64,000 nucleotides of DNA from Paenibacillus aquistagni (GTDB taxonomy: Bacteria; Bacillota; Bacilli; Paenibacillales; Paenibacillaceae): NCBI RefSeq assembly GCF_900177815.1, contig NZ_FXAZ01000002.1, positions 556,814 to 620,813 of the forward strand, given 5' to 3'. Each line of letters starts with the position of its first letter. Position 1 is the stretch's first letter. A model generated the notes under the pieces. The model had not been told where the DNA came from. It worked only from the letters and a program-made list of their open reading frames with translations, and ran no database searches. The translations under genes were made by a program, and so were the position numbers. Positions 8,794 through 18,575 of this stretch are shown piece after piece.

Positions 8794-10767
8794 TTAATCA
8801 AGCTTGTAGTTAGCGGTCATCGCCTGTAAGTCCTCAGCAACAGATGCCAGATGATTCGTAGAAGCAGCTATTTCCTGCATGCCAGCACTCTGTTGTTCAC
8901 TTATGGCTGCCAGCGTCTCCATCTCTGACGTAATCTGAGAAGATTCCGCAATAGAGGCAGCGAAGGCGCCCATCATAAGCTCATTTCTCTCAAGCATTCG
9001 CCGGCTGCTGGTATGCATCTCTTCAAGCTGCTCATGTACGCGCGATATCGCGCCAAAGATGGCTTGCAGCTGATCTGCCGTATGCTCCGTTAGATTCTGT
9101 CCACTGGCTACAGATTCACTGCTCTTCACCATCACCTGTGACACGGATGAGGAGCAATGCTCGATCTTCTCTACGACATTTGCAATGTCTCCAGCTGCTG
9201 CTTGCGTCTCTTGAGCCAGCTTGCGCACCTCCTCCGCTACAACTGCAAAGCCTTTACCATGCTCTCCAGCATGTGCAGCTTCGATGGATGCGTTCATGGA
9301 CAGCACGTGCGTTTGCTTGGCCAGATGCTGAATAAAGGCCGTCATCTCCCGCACGCGGGACATCTCTTGATTCAGGCGCAGCGTTTCCTGAACAGCCTCA
9401 TCTGTATGCATGCGTATCTGTTCCATTTGTTCGTTGACGAGCATAACCGATCTCTCGCCTTGCTCCGCCCACTCCTGCATGCGATGAGCTTCCTCTGTCG
9501 TCTTCTGTACATACCCGGTTACATCATGAAGGGTTCCGCTCTCCTCTTCCGCCAGTTGATGAACTTCGGTCAATCGCTGTCCAGTTGCTTGGGCTTGCGT
9601 GTTTACTTCTCCTACGGAAACCGCCATCTGTTGAATGGAAGCGGCATTCTCGTCCGCATTCGCCGAGAGCTCCTGTGAAGAAGCTGCAAGGCTGGCTGAT
9701 GAATGCTGAAGCTGAAGCATCATGCGCCTCATCTGCTCCGCCATGGTATTGATATGCGCTGTCATCTGAGCAATCTCATCCCTACGCTTAGCATTCATGG
9801 ACAGCTTACTGGTCAAGTCTCCGATTGCGATCTTCTCGCTTACACGCTGAACCTGTACGATAGGTGCAATCACATGCTTCGAGAACATCCAGCCGCATAC
9901 TCCGATGCATGCCAGCAAGATGAAGCTGAAGATGAGCCCTTGCTTGTACATGCTAGAAGCAATCCCTGTCATCTCCTCTTTAGGAATGACAGCCATGACA
10001 CACAAATGCATTGGATTGCCTTTGTTGTAGCTGACAAACCATTCCTTCTTCTGATGTGTGGTATAGAAATCACCGCGTTCATGATTGAATAGCTCCCCAT
10101 ACAAGCGTCCATCCAAAGAGGTTCCTGCTTCCAGTACAGGGTGCGACACCACCGTATTCGCGCTATCGATCAAGCTCATGTAACCATCTTCGCCAACATG
10201 ATGCTTGCTGATCGTATCCATAATCTTGTCCATAGCCAGATCAAGTCCCACCACGCCATGATGGTTGGGAAGCTTCATCGAGAAAGTCACGACCATGCTG
10301 TCCGTAACATAATCCTTGTACGGCAAGGACACCGCCACTTCTGTCGGAGCAAGCATAGCTTGTTTGTACCACTCCCTCGAAGTGGCATCCACATCTATGT
10401 CCACATCGTCGCTATAATAAATCCTGCTATCGATAACTGCAAAAGCTGCCAATACGTTTGCTGCATCGAAGCGGGTGTGCTTCAAGCGCTCTTGAAGCGG
10501 TGTTAGATCCTGCATGCCTTCTATGCTGTTACTGAGGCTGTTCAGCATATAGGCAGCTTCGCTGTAGGTCTCATTCATCAGTTGATTCACGGTGTCCGTC
10601 ATCATCTGTGCTCGGTCTTGAAGGAGATCCTTGGTCTGAGTTGCGGCAATATGAGAAAAAAATGAAATGATTCCCCACGCTGGCAGCATAATGATCACCA
10701 ATAATAATGTGATCATTTTCACGTTTAAAGAATCACGCCACGTTCTCCAATTGCGTAGTAATGTCAT
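8794..10767 (-). CDS. Methyl-accepting chemotaxis protein (dCache-HAMP-MCP)
   Basis: 657 residues. TM1 is near residues 17-40 (MITLLLVIIMLPAWGIISFF), then an extracellular double-Cache ligand domain (about 45-275, with SREWYKQAM and VVGLDLAMDKIM typical of dCache_1), TM2 near 278-300, HAMP to about 355, and a long coiled-coil signalling domain whose tip reads [20 protein letters not shown]. Glutamine/glutamate methylation-type segments flank the tip. It should sit in the inner membrane and control CheA. Start MTLLRN was chosen because GGAAGGAG lies 7 bases upstream; the open frame extends eight codons further without a ribosome site. A SigD-type promoter precedes it, which fits co-regulation with motility. 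The ligand is unknown; dCache receptors often bind amino acids. Confidence 0.93.
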   Translation of the reverse strand: MTLLRNWRTWRDSLNVKMITLLLVIIMLPAWGIISFFSHIAATQTKDLLQDRAQMMTDTVNQLMNETYSEAAYMLNSLSNSIEGMQDLTPLQERLKHTRFDAANVLAAFAVIDSRIYYSDDVDIDVDATSREWYKQAMLAPTEVAVSLPYKDYVTDSMVVTFSMKLPNHHGVVGLDLAMDKIMDTISKHHVGEDGYMSLIDSANTVVSHPVLEAGTSLDGRLYGELFNHERGDFYTTHQKKEWFVSYNKGNPMHLCVMAVIPKEEMTGIASSMYKQGLIFSFILLACIGVCGWMFSKHVIAPIVQVQRVSEKIAIGDLTSKLSMNAKRRDEIAQMTAHINTMAEQMRRMMLQLQHSSASLAASSQELSANADENAASIQQMAVSVGEVNTQAQATGQRLTEVHQLAEEESGTLHDVTGYVQKTTEEAHRMQEWAEQGERSVMLVNEQMEQIRMHTDEAVQETLRLNQEMSRVREMTAFIQHLAKQTHVLSMNASIEAAHAGEHGKGFAVVAEEVRKLAQETQAAAGDIANVVEKIEHCSSSVSQVMVKSSESVASGQNLTEHTADQLQAIFGAISRVHEQLEEMHTSSRRMLERNELMMGAFAASIAESSQITSEMETLAAISEQQSAGMQEIAASTNHLASVAEDLQAMTANYKLD

Positions 10768-10829
10768 GTTCGGCTCCTTCCTTCTTCTCATTGATTAAAA
10801 TGGGTCTTTTGTCTCATTAGACAGTTCCA

Positions 10830-10855
10830 TTATCGGCAGGATCATGAGAATTTTG
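10830..10855 (-). promoter_or_regulatory. SigD-type promoter of the chemoreceptor gene
   Basis: On the minus strand, CAAA is followed after 14 bases by GCCGATAA, close to the B. subtilis SigD pattern TAAA-N14-16-GCCGATAT. It lies about 60 bases upstream of the start codon, giving a short leader, in front of the kind of gene SigD is known to control. Confidence 0.65.
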
Positions 10856-11131
10856 AATCATATAACCTTTTTATTCCGTGGTAATATGAACCATAAGACC
10901 TATTTTTACCATCTTTTATTTCTGATATCTGATAATACTCTGCCATTCTTCTATATCTTGAGTCTGTTTATCTGCATTTCTTGCCACCAAACAATTGGAT
11001 TAATGGCGACGATAGCTTATTGATCTCCTGCATAAATGGATACCATCTTGCTGTAATTTCATCTTGCTGCATATTCGCGAACAAAATGATCAGCATGCTG
11101 CCCTCACCATTTTTTTGTCAAAAAATGAACA

Positions 11132-11160
11132 TTGCACCCCTTCCACCTGTTCTATATACT
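11132..11160 (+). promoter_or_regulatory. SigA-type promoter of the lysine riboswitch/permease unit
   Basis: TTGCAC (11132-11137), 17-base spacer, TATACT (11155-11160). It ends about 70 bases before the riboswitch aptamer core. Confidence 0.6.
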
Positions 11161-11227
11161 AGGGGAGGTAATAAGACAACGATGCTAGGCATCGATATAG
11201 TGCAAATAAATCCTCATTCATATTTCC

Positions 11228-11440
11228 ATGATGAGGTAGAGGTTGCGATCGTTAAGAGTAATGCTCCGGAGGCTGGAAGAGCCTAAGATGGGGCAAGAAA
11301 GGAACGACCGCCGAAGTCCGCGCTATCGCTTCCGATAGACGGGTTGGGGCTGTTGCCGAAAGGCGCAGCACTGTCATGCAAGGATTACCCGTCCTATGCA
11401 TGATGCGCTATCTTTTTTGGGAGGGTATGATGGGGACGGC
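11228..11440 (+). promoter_or_regulatory. Lysine riboswitch (L box) aptamer
   Basis: The RNA has conserved L-box elements in the known order: GGTAGAGGTTGCGA, TAAGAGTA (about 11253), GGCTGGAAG, GCCGAAGT (about 11312), GGGTTGGGGCTGTTGCCGAA (about 11340-11360), GCACTGTCA (about 11369) and GGAGGGTATGATGGGG closing the first helix. Lysine binding is expected to favour the downstream terminator and so switch the permease off when lysine is abundant. The call rests on motifs; the full fold was not computed. Confidence 0.92.
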
Positions 11441-11444
11441 ATAG

Positions 11445-11487
11445 AGAACCGTTCACGCAGCTATTGCATGTTCGGTTTTTTTGTTGT
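11445..11487 (+). terminator. Riboswitch expression-platform terminator
   Basis: AACCG (11447-11451) pairs with CGGTT (11473-11477), followed directly by a run of Ts. It lies between the lysine aptamer and the permease gene, where an attenuator should be. Confidence 0.75.
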
Positions 11488-11546
11488 TAACCTTTCCCTT
11501 TCCAGCTCATACTAGATTCATACAACTAAGGAGTGAACTGGACATC

Positions 11547-12998
11547 ATGAGTCAAGAGAATCAACCTCAGCTTCAACGCAATCTCAAAACGAGACACTTG
11601 ACGATGATCGCCCTAGGCGGTTCCATCGGAACAGGTCTCTTTCTAGCCAGTGGAGGTGCGATTGCACAAGCAGGTCCTGGCGGGGCTCTGCTCGCTTACG
11701 CAGCCGTTGGCATTATGGTTTATTTCTTAATGACAAGCCTTGGAGAACTGGCTACCTATATGCCGGAATCGGGTTCCTTTAGCACCTACGCCACACGATT
11801 TGTGGACCCTGCCCTAGGCTTTGCCCTTGGATGGAACTTCTGGTTCAACTGGGCCATTACAATCGCATCTGAGCTTGTTGCTGCAACGCTTATCATTAAG
11901 TACTGGTACCCAGACAGCAACTCCTTCATATGGAGCGTGCTGTTCCTAGGCATCATTTTCTTCTTGAATTACCTCTCCGTTAAAGGATATGGGGAGTCGG
12001 AATATTGGTTTGCCTTAATTAAGATCACGACCGTCATCATCTTCTTGGTGATCGGGGTTATGATGATCTTCGGCATCCTTGGGGGCAGCGAGCATACGGA
12101 CTTTATTGGATTTGACAACTTTACGATTGGCGATGCGCCATTCCATAGCGGCTTCTTTGCCCTGCTTGGTGTATTCATGGCCGCCGGCTACTCGTTCCAA
12201 GGCACGGAGCTGATCGGGGTCGCCGCAGGTGAGAGCGACAATCCGCGCGAGAGCGTGCCGAAGGCCATTCGCCAGATCTTCTGGCGCATCCTGTTGTTCT
12301 ACATCTTTGCCATCTTTGTCATTGCGATGCTCATCCCATACACCGATCCGAACCTATTGAAAGGTGATGTAACGGATATTAGTGTCAGTCCATTTACCCT
12401 TGTCTTTGAAAAAGCAGGCATTGCGTTCGCCGCCTCAGTTATGAATGCCGTTATTCTTAGCTCTGTGCTGTCCGCGGGGAACTCCGGCATGTACGCTTCC
12501 ACGCGTATCCTGTGGGTGCTGGCGAAGGAAGGCAAAGCACCGCGCTTCCTAGCTAAGCTCAGCAAGAGAGGCGTGCCAATCAACGCGCTTATCCTAACAA
12601 GCGCCATCGGCATGCTCGCCTTCTTGGCATCCTTCTTCGGAGATGGCGTCGTATACTTCTGGCTCCTGAATGCATCCGGCATGTGCGGCTTCATTGCTTG
12701 GCTTGGCATCGCGATCAGCCATTATCGCTTCCGCAAAGCCTATGTGAAGCAGGGCCATAAGATTGAGGAGCTGCCCTATCGTGCGCGCTGGTTCCCATTC
12801 GGGCCGATCTTTGCCTTTGTGCTCTGCTTGATTGTCGTCCTTGGACAATGGCTGCCGGAGCTTAACGCAGAGGCGCCGCAGCTTGCGAACTTCTTAATGC
12901 CGTACTTGGGCGTGCCTATATTCCTCGCAGTATGGCTCGGCTATAAGATCAAGCACCGGACAAAGGTCATCCCGCTTGATGAGTGCAAATTCGACTAA
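11547..12998 (+). CDS. lysP: Lysine-specific amino acid permease (APC superfamily, LysP type)
   Basis: 483 residues with about twelve membrane helices. The N-terminus has the APC/AAT signature RHLTMIALGGSIGTGLFLAS, followed by GPGGALLAYAAVGIMVYFLM, the conserved PESGSFSTYA and the FQGTELIGVAAGE segment in TM6-7. These are features of LysP-type proton-coupled basic amino acid importers. The lysine riboswitch directly upstream is independent evidence that the substrate is lysine. The start MSQENQ was chosen for AAGGAGTG about 11 bases upstream; an upstream ATG at 11481 overlaps the riboswitch terminator and is unlikely. The gene is monocistronic, ending in a strong terminator. Confidence 0.92.
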   Translation: MSQENQPQLQRNLKTRHLTMIALGGSIGTGLFLASGGAIAQAGPGGALLAYAAVGIMVYFLMTSLGELATYMPESGSFSTYATRFVDPALGFALGWNFWFNWAITIASELVAATLIIKYWYPDSNSFIWSVLFLGIIFFLNYLSVKGYGESEYWFALIKITTVIIFLVIGVMMIFGILGGSEHTDFIGFDNFTIGDAPFHSGFFALLGVFMAAGYSFQGTELIGVAAGESDNPRESVPKAIRQIFWRILLFYIFAIFVIAMLIPYTDPNLLKGDVTDISVSPFTLVFEKAGIAFAASVMNAVILSSVLSAGNSGMYASTRILWVLAKEGKAPRFLAKLSKRGVPINALILTSAIGMLAFLASFFGDGVVYFWLLNASGMCGFIAWLGIAISHYRFRKAYVKQGHKIEELPYRARWFPFGPIFAFVLCLIVVLGQWLPELNAEAPQLANFLMPYLGVPIFLAVWLGYKIKHRTKVIPLDECKFD

Positions 12999-13036
12999 GT
13001 GATGATGATCAGGAGTCGTAACAACCTGAAATAAAA

Positions 13037-13087
13037 ATAAACCGCAAGTCTCCATGCTATCATGCTAGAGACTTGCGGTTTTTTGTT
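13037..13087. terminator. Bidirectional terminator between lysP and GH95
   Basis: AACCGCAAGTCTC pairs with GAGACTTGCGGTT around a loop at 13053-13068; T tract to the right (TTTTTTGTT) and A-rich tract to the left. Confidence 0.88.
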
Positions 13088-13165
13088 CATCATTTTACAG
13101 AAGTAGATTCAATACGCGCGCCATGTACCAAGTATAGAGGTGAGTGATAGGCAAGGCATGCTCCA

Positions 13166-15637
13166 CTAACGATGTACACGAGATAGTGGACGAAGGAGCA
13201 TGCATTCCCCTGCCTTCGCAACGATATTCAGCAAGAAATGAGCTGCGCTGTCCTTCGACTTCGCTTCAACTCCCTCTCCCGACTGATCATCTGCTGACGC
13301 TGATGCGTGCTCCACTAACCGCAGCACCTCTTCTTGTGAAGTAGAAGCAACGTTTTCATTCTCCTGCTGTGCTCTCTCTATAACGCATTCCAATGGCACA
13401 GCACTGCGAACAACGCAAGGATGTCCTGCATCTGATCGGATGAGGGCTGAGGTTAATTGTCCTTCTTCCCAAGCCATATCGACGGTGAAGCCGCCTCTAG
13501 CCCGAAGACCCTTCACCTCGCCAGATGGCCATGCCTTTGGCAGAGCTGGAAGCAAATGAAGCATGCCTTCGTGGGACTGCAGCAGCATCTCCGCAATGCC
13601 TGCCGTACCTCCAAAGTTCGCATCAATTTGGAACGGCGGATGATCGCCGAACAGATTCGGATGAACTGCCTTTTTCAAAAGAGCCAATATATTCTCGTAT
13701 GCAAGCTCTCCCTCTTCCAGCCTAGCCCAGAAGTTGATGATCCATGCGCGGCTCCAGCCCGTGTGTCCGCCGCCATGACTGAGCCTGCGCTCCAGCGTCT
13801 TTCTCGCTGCATCAGCAAGCTCCGGCGTGCGCCGCTTCGTAATCTGGGAGCCTGGATGAAGCGCAAACAGATGGGAGATATGCCGATGTCCCGGCTCCGG
13901 CTCCTCATAATCGACAGCCCACTCCATAATCTGGCCGTACCGCCCGATCTTAGGCTTCGGCAGCCTCTCCCTCGCTTCCTCAACCTGCTCCTTGAAGGCC
14001 TTATCCACCTGCAGCACATCGCACGCTTCCATACAGCCCGTAAACAGCTCGTATAGAATCTGCGAATCCATAGACGGACCGATCGCGAGCACACCGCTAT
14101 TGCCGTTTGGCAGGCGGTACTTATTCTCAGGCGACAAAGAAGGTGTCGTGACAAGCCTTCCTTCGCCATCCTCCACAAGGAAGTCCAAGAAGAACTGCGC
14201 TGCTTCCTTCATGATCGGATACGCGCGCTCATGCAAGAACGCCTTATCTAATCCAAAGCGGTAATGCTCCCATGCATGAAGGGCAAGCCAAGCCCCTCCT
14301 GTCGGCCAGAATACTGCCGAGGCGTACACGCCCTGCACAGCCGTGTCGGCCCACAGGTCTGAAGCATGATGAGCGACAAAGCCGCGAGCTCCATACATCG
14401 AAGCTGCCGTTTTGCGGCCATTCTCCACCAGCCGCTCAAGATAATCGAACAGCGGCTCATGGCAGTCTGCCAAGCCGCATACTTCTGCTGGCCAATAGTT
14501 CATTTGCAGGTTAATGTTCAAGTGATAGTCCGACTGCCAAGGCGGTGTGAAGCTCTCATTCCATATGCCCTGCAAATTCGCAGGTAAGGAGCCCGGCCTA
14601 GAGCTTGCCATAAGCAGATATCGGCCATACTGGAAGAACAGCGCCAGCAAGCCGGGATCTTCCTTGCCCTCGCGCAGTCGGCGCAGGCGCTCATCCGTAG
14701 GAGCGGGAACGGCTGCGTTGACACGAAGGTCCGCCTCCGCCGCTAGGCTAGAATCCCGCTTAGCTTGCCCAGGATTCAAGCCAGACAGCTTAAGACTGAC
14801 CTGCTGATACCGTTCATAATGCTCCTCCGCATGAGAATGGAGCAGCGCTTCATAGGACGAAGCTGCGGCCTTCTTTATCGCGTATAAGCAGGCTTCACGA
14901 GGATCAGCGCAGCGAAAGCTTGTAGCTGCTGCCACCATAATCGTGACCGCATCCGCCTTGTCGATGGACACGAAGCTGCCAGCTGTGCGAACCTGACCGC
15001 CGTCCACTATGGCGTGCAGCACAGCCGCATAGTGGACGCCATCTGCCCCACACTGGCCGCTCATGATCAGCGTATCGCCATGAATCGCTTCCAGCTTCTC
15101 TTCGAAAGGCCGTCTGCTCCATGTCAGATCCGCGCAGATTGAAGCGGGATGTGAAGCCGTCATGCGCAGCACCATCACTTGATCCACAGCGCTGACAAAG
15201 CATTCGCGCCGGTAACCGATATCATGATGCTGGAATACGGTAGCGTGAACACCCGTCGATAGATCCAGCTCTCGCATGTAACCCTGCGCCTCGCCTGACA
15301 GCCCATGGCAACGAATCATAACATCTCCAAGCGGCTGATAGGTATTAAAATGCTGGGGCGAGGAGGTCATCGTCAACATCGCAAGCCGCTCTGCTTCTGC
15401 AGGCTTGCCTTCAGCCAGCAGCTCGCGAATCGCAGCAAGCGAAGACAGCGCATCTTGGCTTTCACGGGATTTCTTCCCGCCGTACCATAGAGAGTCCTCA
15501 TTTAATTGCAGACGCTCCTCCTGCACCCCTCCGAACACCATGCCTCCGAAGCGGCCGTTGCCGACAGGGAGAGCTTCCGCCCATCGCCCTGCCGGCTGTG
15601 CGTACCAAAGCTTATGTTCAAATTCCAAAGTCAACAT
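13166..15637 (-). CDS. Glycoside hydrolase family 95 alpha-L-fucosidase
   Basis: 823 residues, no signal peptide, so probably cytoplasmic. The N-terminal beta domain opens with [19 protein letters not shown] and [12 protein letters not shown], characteristic of GH95. The (alpha/alpha)6 catalytic region contains NLQGIWNES, the [16 protein letters not shown] block with the two Asn residues that position the base water, a PSLSPEN motif with the general-acid Glu, and [11 protein letters not shown] with the catalytic Asp. GH95 enzymes invert and usually cut Fuc-alpha-1,2-Gal, with some acting on L-galactosides. GGAG lies 5 bases before ATG; a TTG one codon later is an alternative. It lies 115 bases downstream of the GH29 gene on the same strand, so the two may form an operon that takes fucose off internalised oligosaccharides. 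Confidence 0.92.
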   Translation of the reverse strand: MLTLEFEHKLWYAQPAGRWAEALPVGNGRFGGMVFGGVQEERLQLNEDSLWYGGKKSRESQDALSSLAAIRELLAEGKPAEAERLAMLTMTSSPQHFNTYQPLGDVMIRCHGLSGEAQGYMRELDLSTGVHATVFQHHDIGYRRECFVSAVDQVMVLRMTASHPASICADLTWSRRPFEEKLEAIHGDTLIMSGQCGADGVHYAAVLHAIVDGGQVRTAGSFVSIDKADAVTIMVAAATSFRCADPREACLYAIKKAAASSYEALLHSHAEEHYERYQQVSLKLSGLNPGQAKRDSSLAAEADLRVNAAVPAPTDERLRRLREGKEDPGLLALFFQYGRYLLMASSRPGSLPANLQGIWNESFTPPWQSDYHLNINLQMNYWPAEVCGLADCHEPLFDYLERLVENGRKTAASMYGARGFVAHHASDLWADTAVQGVYASAVFWPTGGAWLALHAWEHYRFGLDKAFLHERAYPIMKEAAQFFLDFLVEDGEGRLVTTPSLSPENKYRLPNGNSGVLAIGPSMDSQILYELFTGCMEACDVLQVDKAFKEQVEEARERLPKPKIGRYGQIMEWAVDYEEPEPGHRHISHLFALHPGSQITKRRTPELADAARKTLERRLSHGGGHTGWSRAWIINFWARLEEGELAYENILALLKKAVHPNLFGDHPPFQIDANFGGTAGIAEMLLQSHEGMLHLLPALPKAWPSGEVKGLRARGGFTVDMAWEEGQLTSALIRSDAGHPCVVRSAVPLECVIERAQQENENVASTSQEEVLRLVEHASASADDQSGEGVEAKSKDSAAHFLLNIVAKAGECMLLRPLSRVHR

Positions 15638-15752
15638 CCTCTCTCCATCAGCTTACAAGCCGTCAGCTCTTTGCAGATCTTGATAAGGTCCAGTAGACAT
15701 GGATGATCATCATGCATTCCCACTTCAAACAAGTTAAAGATTAGTGAGGTGC

Positions 15753-17003
15753 TTAGCCTGCATAGTGCAGGGACATTTTGCTCAGCTTCGGCTCCCCTTC
15801 TGTCTCCAAAAATTCAATTTCAATGCCTCTCACCTTTACAGCAGGAAGACGAATAATCGATTTATGCCCAATGTTGAGGCCTTCATAGAGACGCACACGC
15901 TGATGGGATTTCTCCGTTACAACCGTAATGGAGAAGCGGCGTACGGCTTCCCCATCCGTCAGATCCTCTTCAAGGATGATGTGATCTATCAGCTTGGCAG
16001 TAGACATGCTGTGAACGAAACGCCCCTCTTCGATCTTGCAAGAAGATATGGTCTCAAGCGGTGATTCGAAGCGGCGTGCGATCTCCTCACCGAATGCCAA
16101 CAGGCGGTCTGCATCCTCAGCTGGCAATAGCCCTTCGCGATCCGGTCCAATATTAAGCAAAAGGTTCGCGCCGCGTCCAACAGACAAATAATACAAGCCC
16201 ATGAGCTGATCCACACTCTTGATCGCGTCATCCTGCTCGCTGTAGAACCAATTTGCGCGAAGCTGGACATCGCATTCTGCCGGCAGCCACATGTTTTCCC
16301 CCAGCTCATCCTTTTCATCCGTCAGTATCGAAAAGTCCGTGGAATCTACCACATTCCAGCACGGAATTGGGGCGATGCCGTCCTCATTGCCCACCCAGCG
16401 GAAATTCGGATCTCCCATATTAAAAATCAAAATATTCGGCTGAAGCTTGCGAATCTCGCGAATAATGCGAGGCCAATCATATTCATGCCCCTCTGACCCG
16501 CAGCCGTCAAACCACAAGATATCGATATCGCCATAATTGCCTAGTAGTTCCGTAATTTGATTCACAAAATAATCATCATAAGCCTTTTCATCCTGCGTAT
16601 AGAAGTCAGCTGAACCATCAAATGGAGAATAGTACAGTCCTGCCTTCAGCCCGTACTTGCGGCAAGCGTCGGTAAATTCACGCACGACATCGCCTTGGCC
16701 ATCTTTCCAGGAAGAAGCGCTGACCGAGAAGCGGGAATAATGAGTGGGCCAATTGGAGAAGCCGTCATGATGCTTAGCTGTGAGCACCGCGTATGTCATC
16801 CCTGCTTCCTTGGCCGTGCGAATCCACTGCTCGCAGTCTAGATTCTTGGGGTTGAAGTTTGCTGGATCCATCGCACGCTCATCAAAATCACGATATCCCT
16901 CATAAAACGTACGCAAGCCGAAATGAAGAAACAAACCGAACTCCCAGTCTTGATACTCAAGCTGTCTTGCTGTTGGTTTAATGGACGTTGTAGATGTGGT
17001 CAT
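15753..17003 (-). CDS. Glycoside hydrolase family 29 alpha-L-fucosidase (first copy)
   Basis: 416 residues, cytoplasmic. Retaining alpha-L-fucosidase signatures are FGLFLHFGLRTFYEGY near the N-terminus, LTAKHHDGFSNWPT, and IDILWFDGCGSEG, whose Asp is the expected nucleophile. RGANLLLNIGPDREGLLP marks the end of the barrel, followed by a beta-sandwich. MTTSTTS at 17003 was chosen because AAGGAGTG lies 6 bases upstream; a GTG three codons earlier overlaps that site. With the downstream GH95 gene it makes a two-enzyme fucose-release unit. A near-perfect cre site sits 200 bases upstream, so CcpA control is likely. Compared with the second GH29 copy near 57 kb the sequences are clearly diverged, suggesting different linkage preference. 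Confidence 0.9.
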   Translation of the reverse strand: MTTSTTSIKPTARQLEYQDWEFGLFLHFGLRTFYEGYRDFDERAMDPANFNPKNLDCEQWIRTAKEAGMTYAVLTAKHHDGFSNWPTHYSRFSVSASSWKDGQGDVVREFTDACRKYGLKAGLYYSPFDGSADFYTQDEKAYDDYFVNQITELLGNYGDIDILWFDGCGSEGHEYDWPRIIREIRKLQPNILIFNMGDPNFRWVGNEDGIAPIPCWNVVDSTDFSILTDEKDELGENMWLPAECDVQLRANWFYSEQDDAIKSVDQLMGLYYLSVGRGANLLLNIGPDREGLLPAEDADRLLAFGEEIARRFESPLETISSCKIEEGRFVHSMSTAKLIDHIILEEDLTDGEAVRRFSITVVTEKSHQRVRLYEGLNIGHKSIIRLPAVKVRGIEIEFLETEGEPKLSKMSLHYAG

Positions 17004-17202
17004 GGCCAACACTCCTTAGCATAGGATTAGGTTTCTCTAAAAAAGATGTTATCGCTAACTTTCTTTACAGTAGTGCCTTTTAAACCTCTCTAAACCGAAG
17101 TCCTCCATCTTATCATGCAGCCTGTCATTCACAATCAACAAGCATGCAAGGCATGCTTATAAGAAGCGCAGGCTCCTTTAAATTCGGCTGCAGGCAGCTT
17201 CA

Positions 17203-17216
17203 AGTTAACGCTTACA
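17203..17216 (-). promoter_or_regulatory. Catabolite responsive element (cre)
   Basis: On the minus strand the sequence is TGTAAGCGTTAACT, matching all 14 positions of the CcpA consensus TGWAARCGYTWNCW. It lies 200 bases upstream of the GH29 start, in the intergenic region that must hold the fucosidase promoter; TTGATT at 17 bases from TGATAA further downstream is a possible core promoter. Confidence 0.7.
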
Positions 17217-17339
17217 CAACTTCTTTGAGCATAGCAGCTTTCAATTACCCCCATCGTACTTGAAGCGGGGCAAAAGTACAACACCTATTTCATAGAAAAA
17301 GGAAATTTTTTTCCCCGACTATCATTTCATAAAATGACC

Positions 17340-17373
17340 GCAAAAAAGCCAGCCAAAAGATTCTGGCCAGCCT
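17340..17373 (-). terminator. Intrinsic terminator, minus strand
   Basis: GCCAG and CTGGC (17348-17352 and 17363-17367) pair, with TTTTTT following on the minus strand. It is about 170 bases past the stop of the transglutaminase-like gene. The 17004-17543 interval otherwise holds the cre site and no gene. Confidence 0.6.
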
Positions 17374-17543
17374 GTTCATACCAAGAGCATCTCCTTGCTC
17401 TCACTTCGCTTTAAAGCCCTCTGGAGATGCCTAAGATCAATGTATGCCTATAAATACTTGCTCATATAGCGCTTAACTCTAGTGAGACAATCTCTAAAGA
17501 GGCCATTCAAAGATAAGAGAGCACGTTTAGAGGCAGGTGTCAT

Positions 17544-18461
17544 TCATTGATGCGTGCTAAGATACACATGATCGGCAATCGGGGCCTTCAGTTCATCCCA
17601 GGTGTGATCCTCTGCCATCTCCTTATCGGAGAGCAAGAAATACGTGTATCTCACTTGATCCTTCTTGTCTGGAACAGGATCATCCCACGTGGCGTCTACA
17701 TGATACCAGTTGCCTTCAAGCTTCACCATATTCCATGCATGAAGCGTGCCACCAGCCTCGCCTTCCACGATCATGGATGGAATGCCGGCCTCCTCCAACA
17801 AGGCCTGCAAGAGAAGAGCATAACCTTGGCAGACCGTCTGTTTGACAGTAAGCGCCTCATACGCCGTCAAATGCTTCATGCTTTCGTCATAGGATACATG
17901 CGTCACAACATAATCATGAAGACGCTTAATCTTTTCATAGTCTGATTGCTGATCGTGGATGATGGCTTTAACAATCCGTTTTGCTTCATTGCGGACGAAT
18001 TGACTCTGTTCAAGCGTTTCTCTGTAGTTCACATATACCGTGATCAAAGCCGCTGTCTCAGTCCCCTTCCAATGGAAGGAATAGCGACTGACGTTATATC
18101 GGATGAAGGGATCTGAACGGAGTGATTGATCCATCACTTCTCCGAGCAGCTTCGTCAAGGCGGCAGTATTGCCTTCATATTGAAAAGTAAACATACTCTC
18201 TCGCTTCGCCATCTGCTCCGTAACATATTGTCTCATTCGATCTTGGTTCTGAAACGTTTGCTTAGAAGACTCCGCTTCTGCTGTTGACCAATGAACGGCC
18301 TGGGTCATCGCTACACTGCATATTGCAACAGCAAGCATCCAGCGCATCATTAATCCTCTGACCCGTTTACGATTCATCCGCATCGTCTTGCGACGAGACA
18401 ATGGCGAACGAAACCGTGGCCTTGAGACAGGATAGGGTTCCGGTTGGTTAACATGCTTCAT
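17544..18461 (-). CDS. Transglutaminase-like superfamily protein, exported or membrane anchored
   Basis: 305 residues, starting after a near-ideal GGAGGTGATC ribosome site. A basic N-terminus is followed by a hydrophobic segment (MMRWMLAVAICSVAMTQAV, about residues 38-58) that would act as a signal anchor or signal peptide. The papain-like transglutaminase core has the Cys in KQTVCQGYALLLQALLEEAG, the His in GTLHAWNMVKL and the Asp in WYHVDATWDDP. Such proteins act outside the cell as transglutaminase or protease-like enzymes on wall or spore proteins; substrate unknown. Single gene; its upstream 380-base gap contains a long inverted repeat. Confidence 0.85.
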   Translation of the reverse strand: MKHVNQPEPYPVSRPRFRSPLSRRKTMRMNRKRVRGLMMRWMLAVAICSVAMTQAVHWSTAEAESSKQTFQNQDRMRQYVTEQMAKRESMFTFQYEGNTAALTKLLGEVMDQSLRSDPFIRYNVSRYSFHWKGTETAALITVYVNYRETLEQSQFVRNEAKRIVKAIIHDQQSDYEKIKRLHDYVVTHVSYDESMKHLTAYEALTVKQTVCQGYALLLQALLEEAGIPSMIVEGEAGGTLHAWNMVKLEGNWYHVDATWDDPVPDKKDQVRYTYFLLSDKEMAEDHTWDELKAPIADHVYLSTHQ

Positions 18462-18575
18462 CCTTGATCACCTCCGGTTATGGACAAGTACCGCTAATGT
18501 GGTGATCGTTATCGTATCATACCTAAAAGAAGAAGACTGTCTAGTTATGGGGTCGAATTCATCATCGTGCTCGTC

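Noticed and set aside
10981..11286. Plus-strand open frame of 101 codons over the permease leader
   Set aside because: It overlaps the promoter and lysine riboswitch, has no ribosome site, and the sequence is explained by RNA structure.
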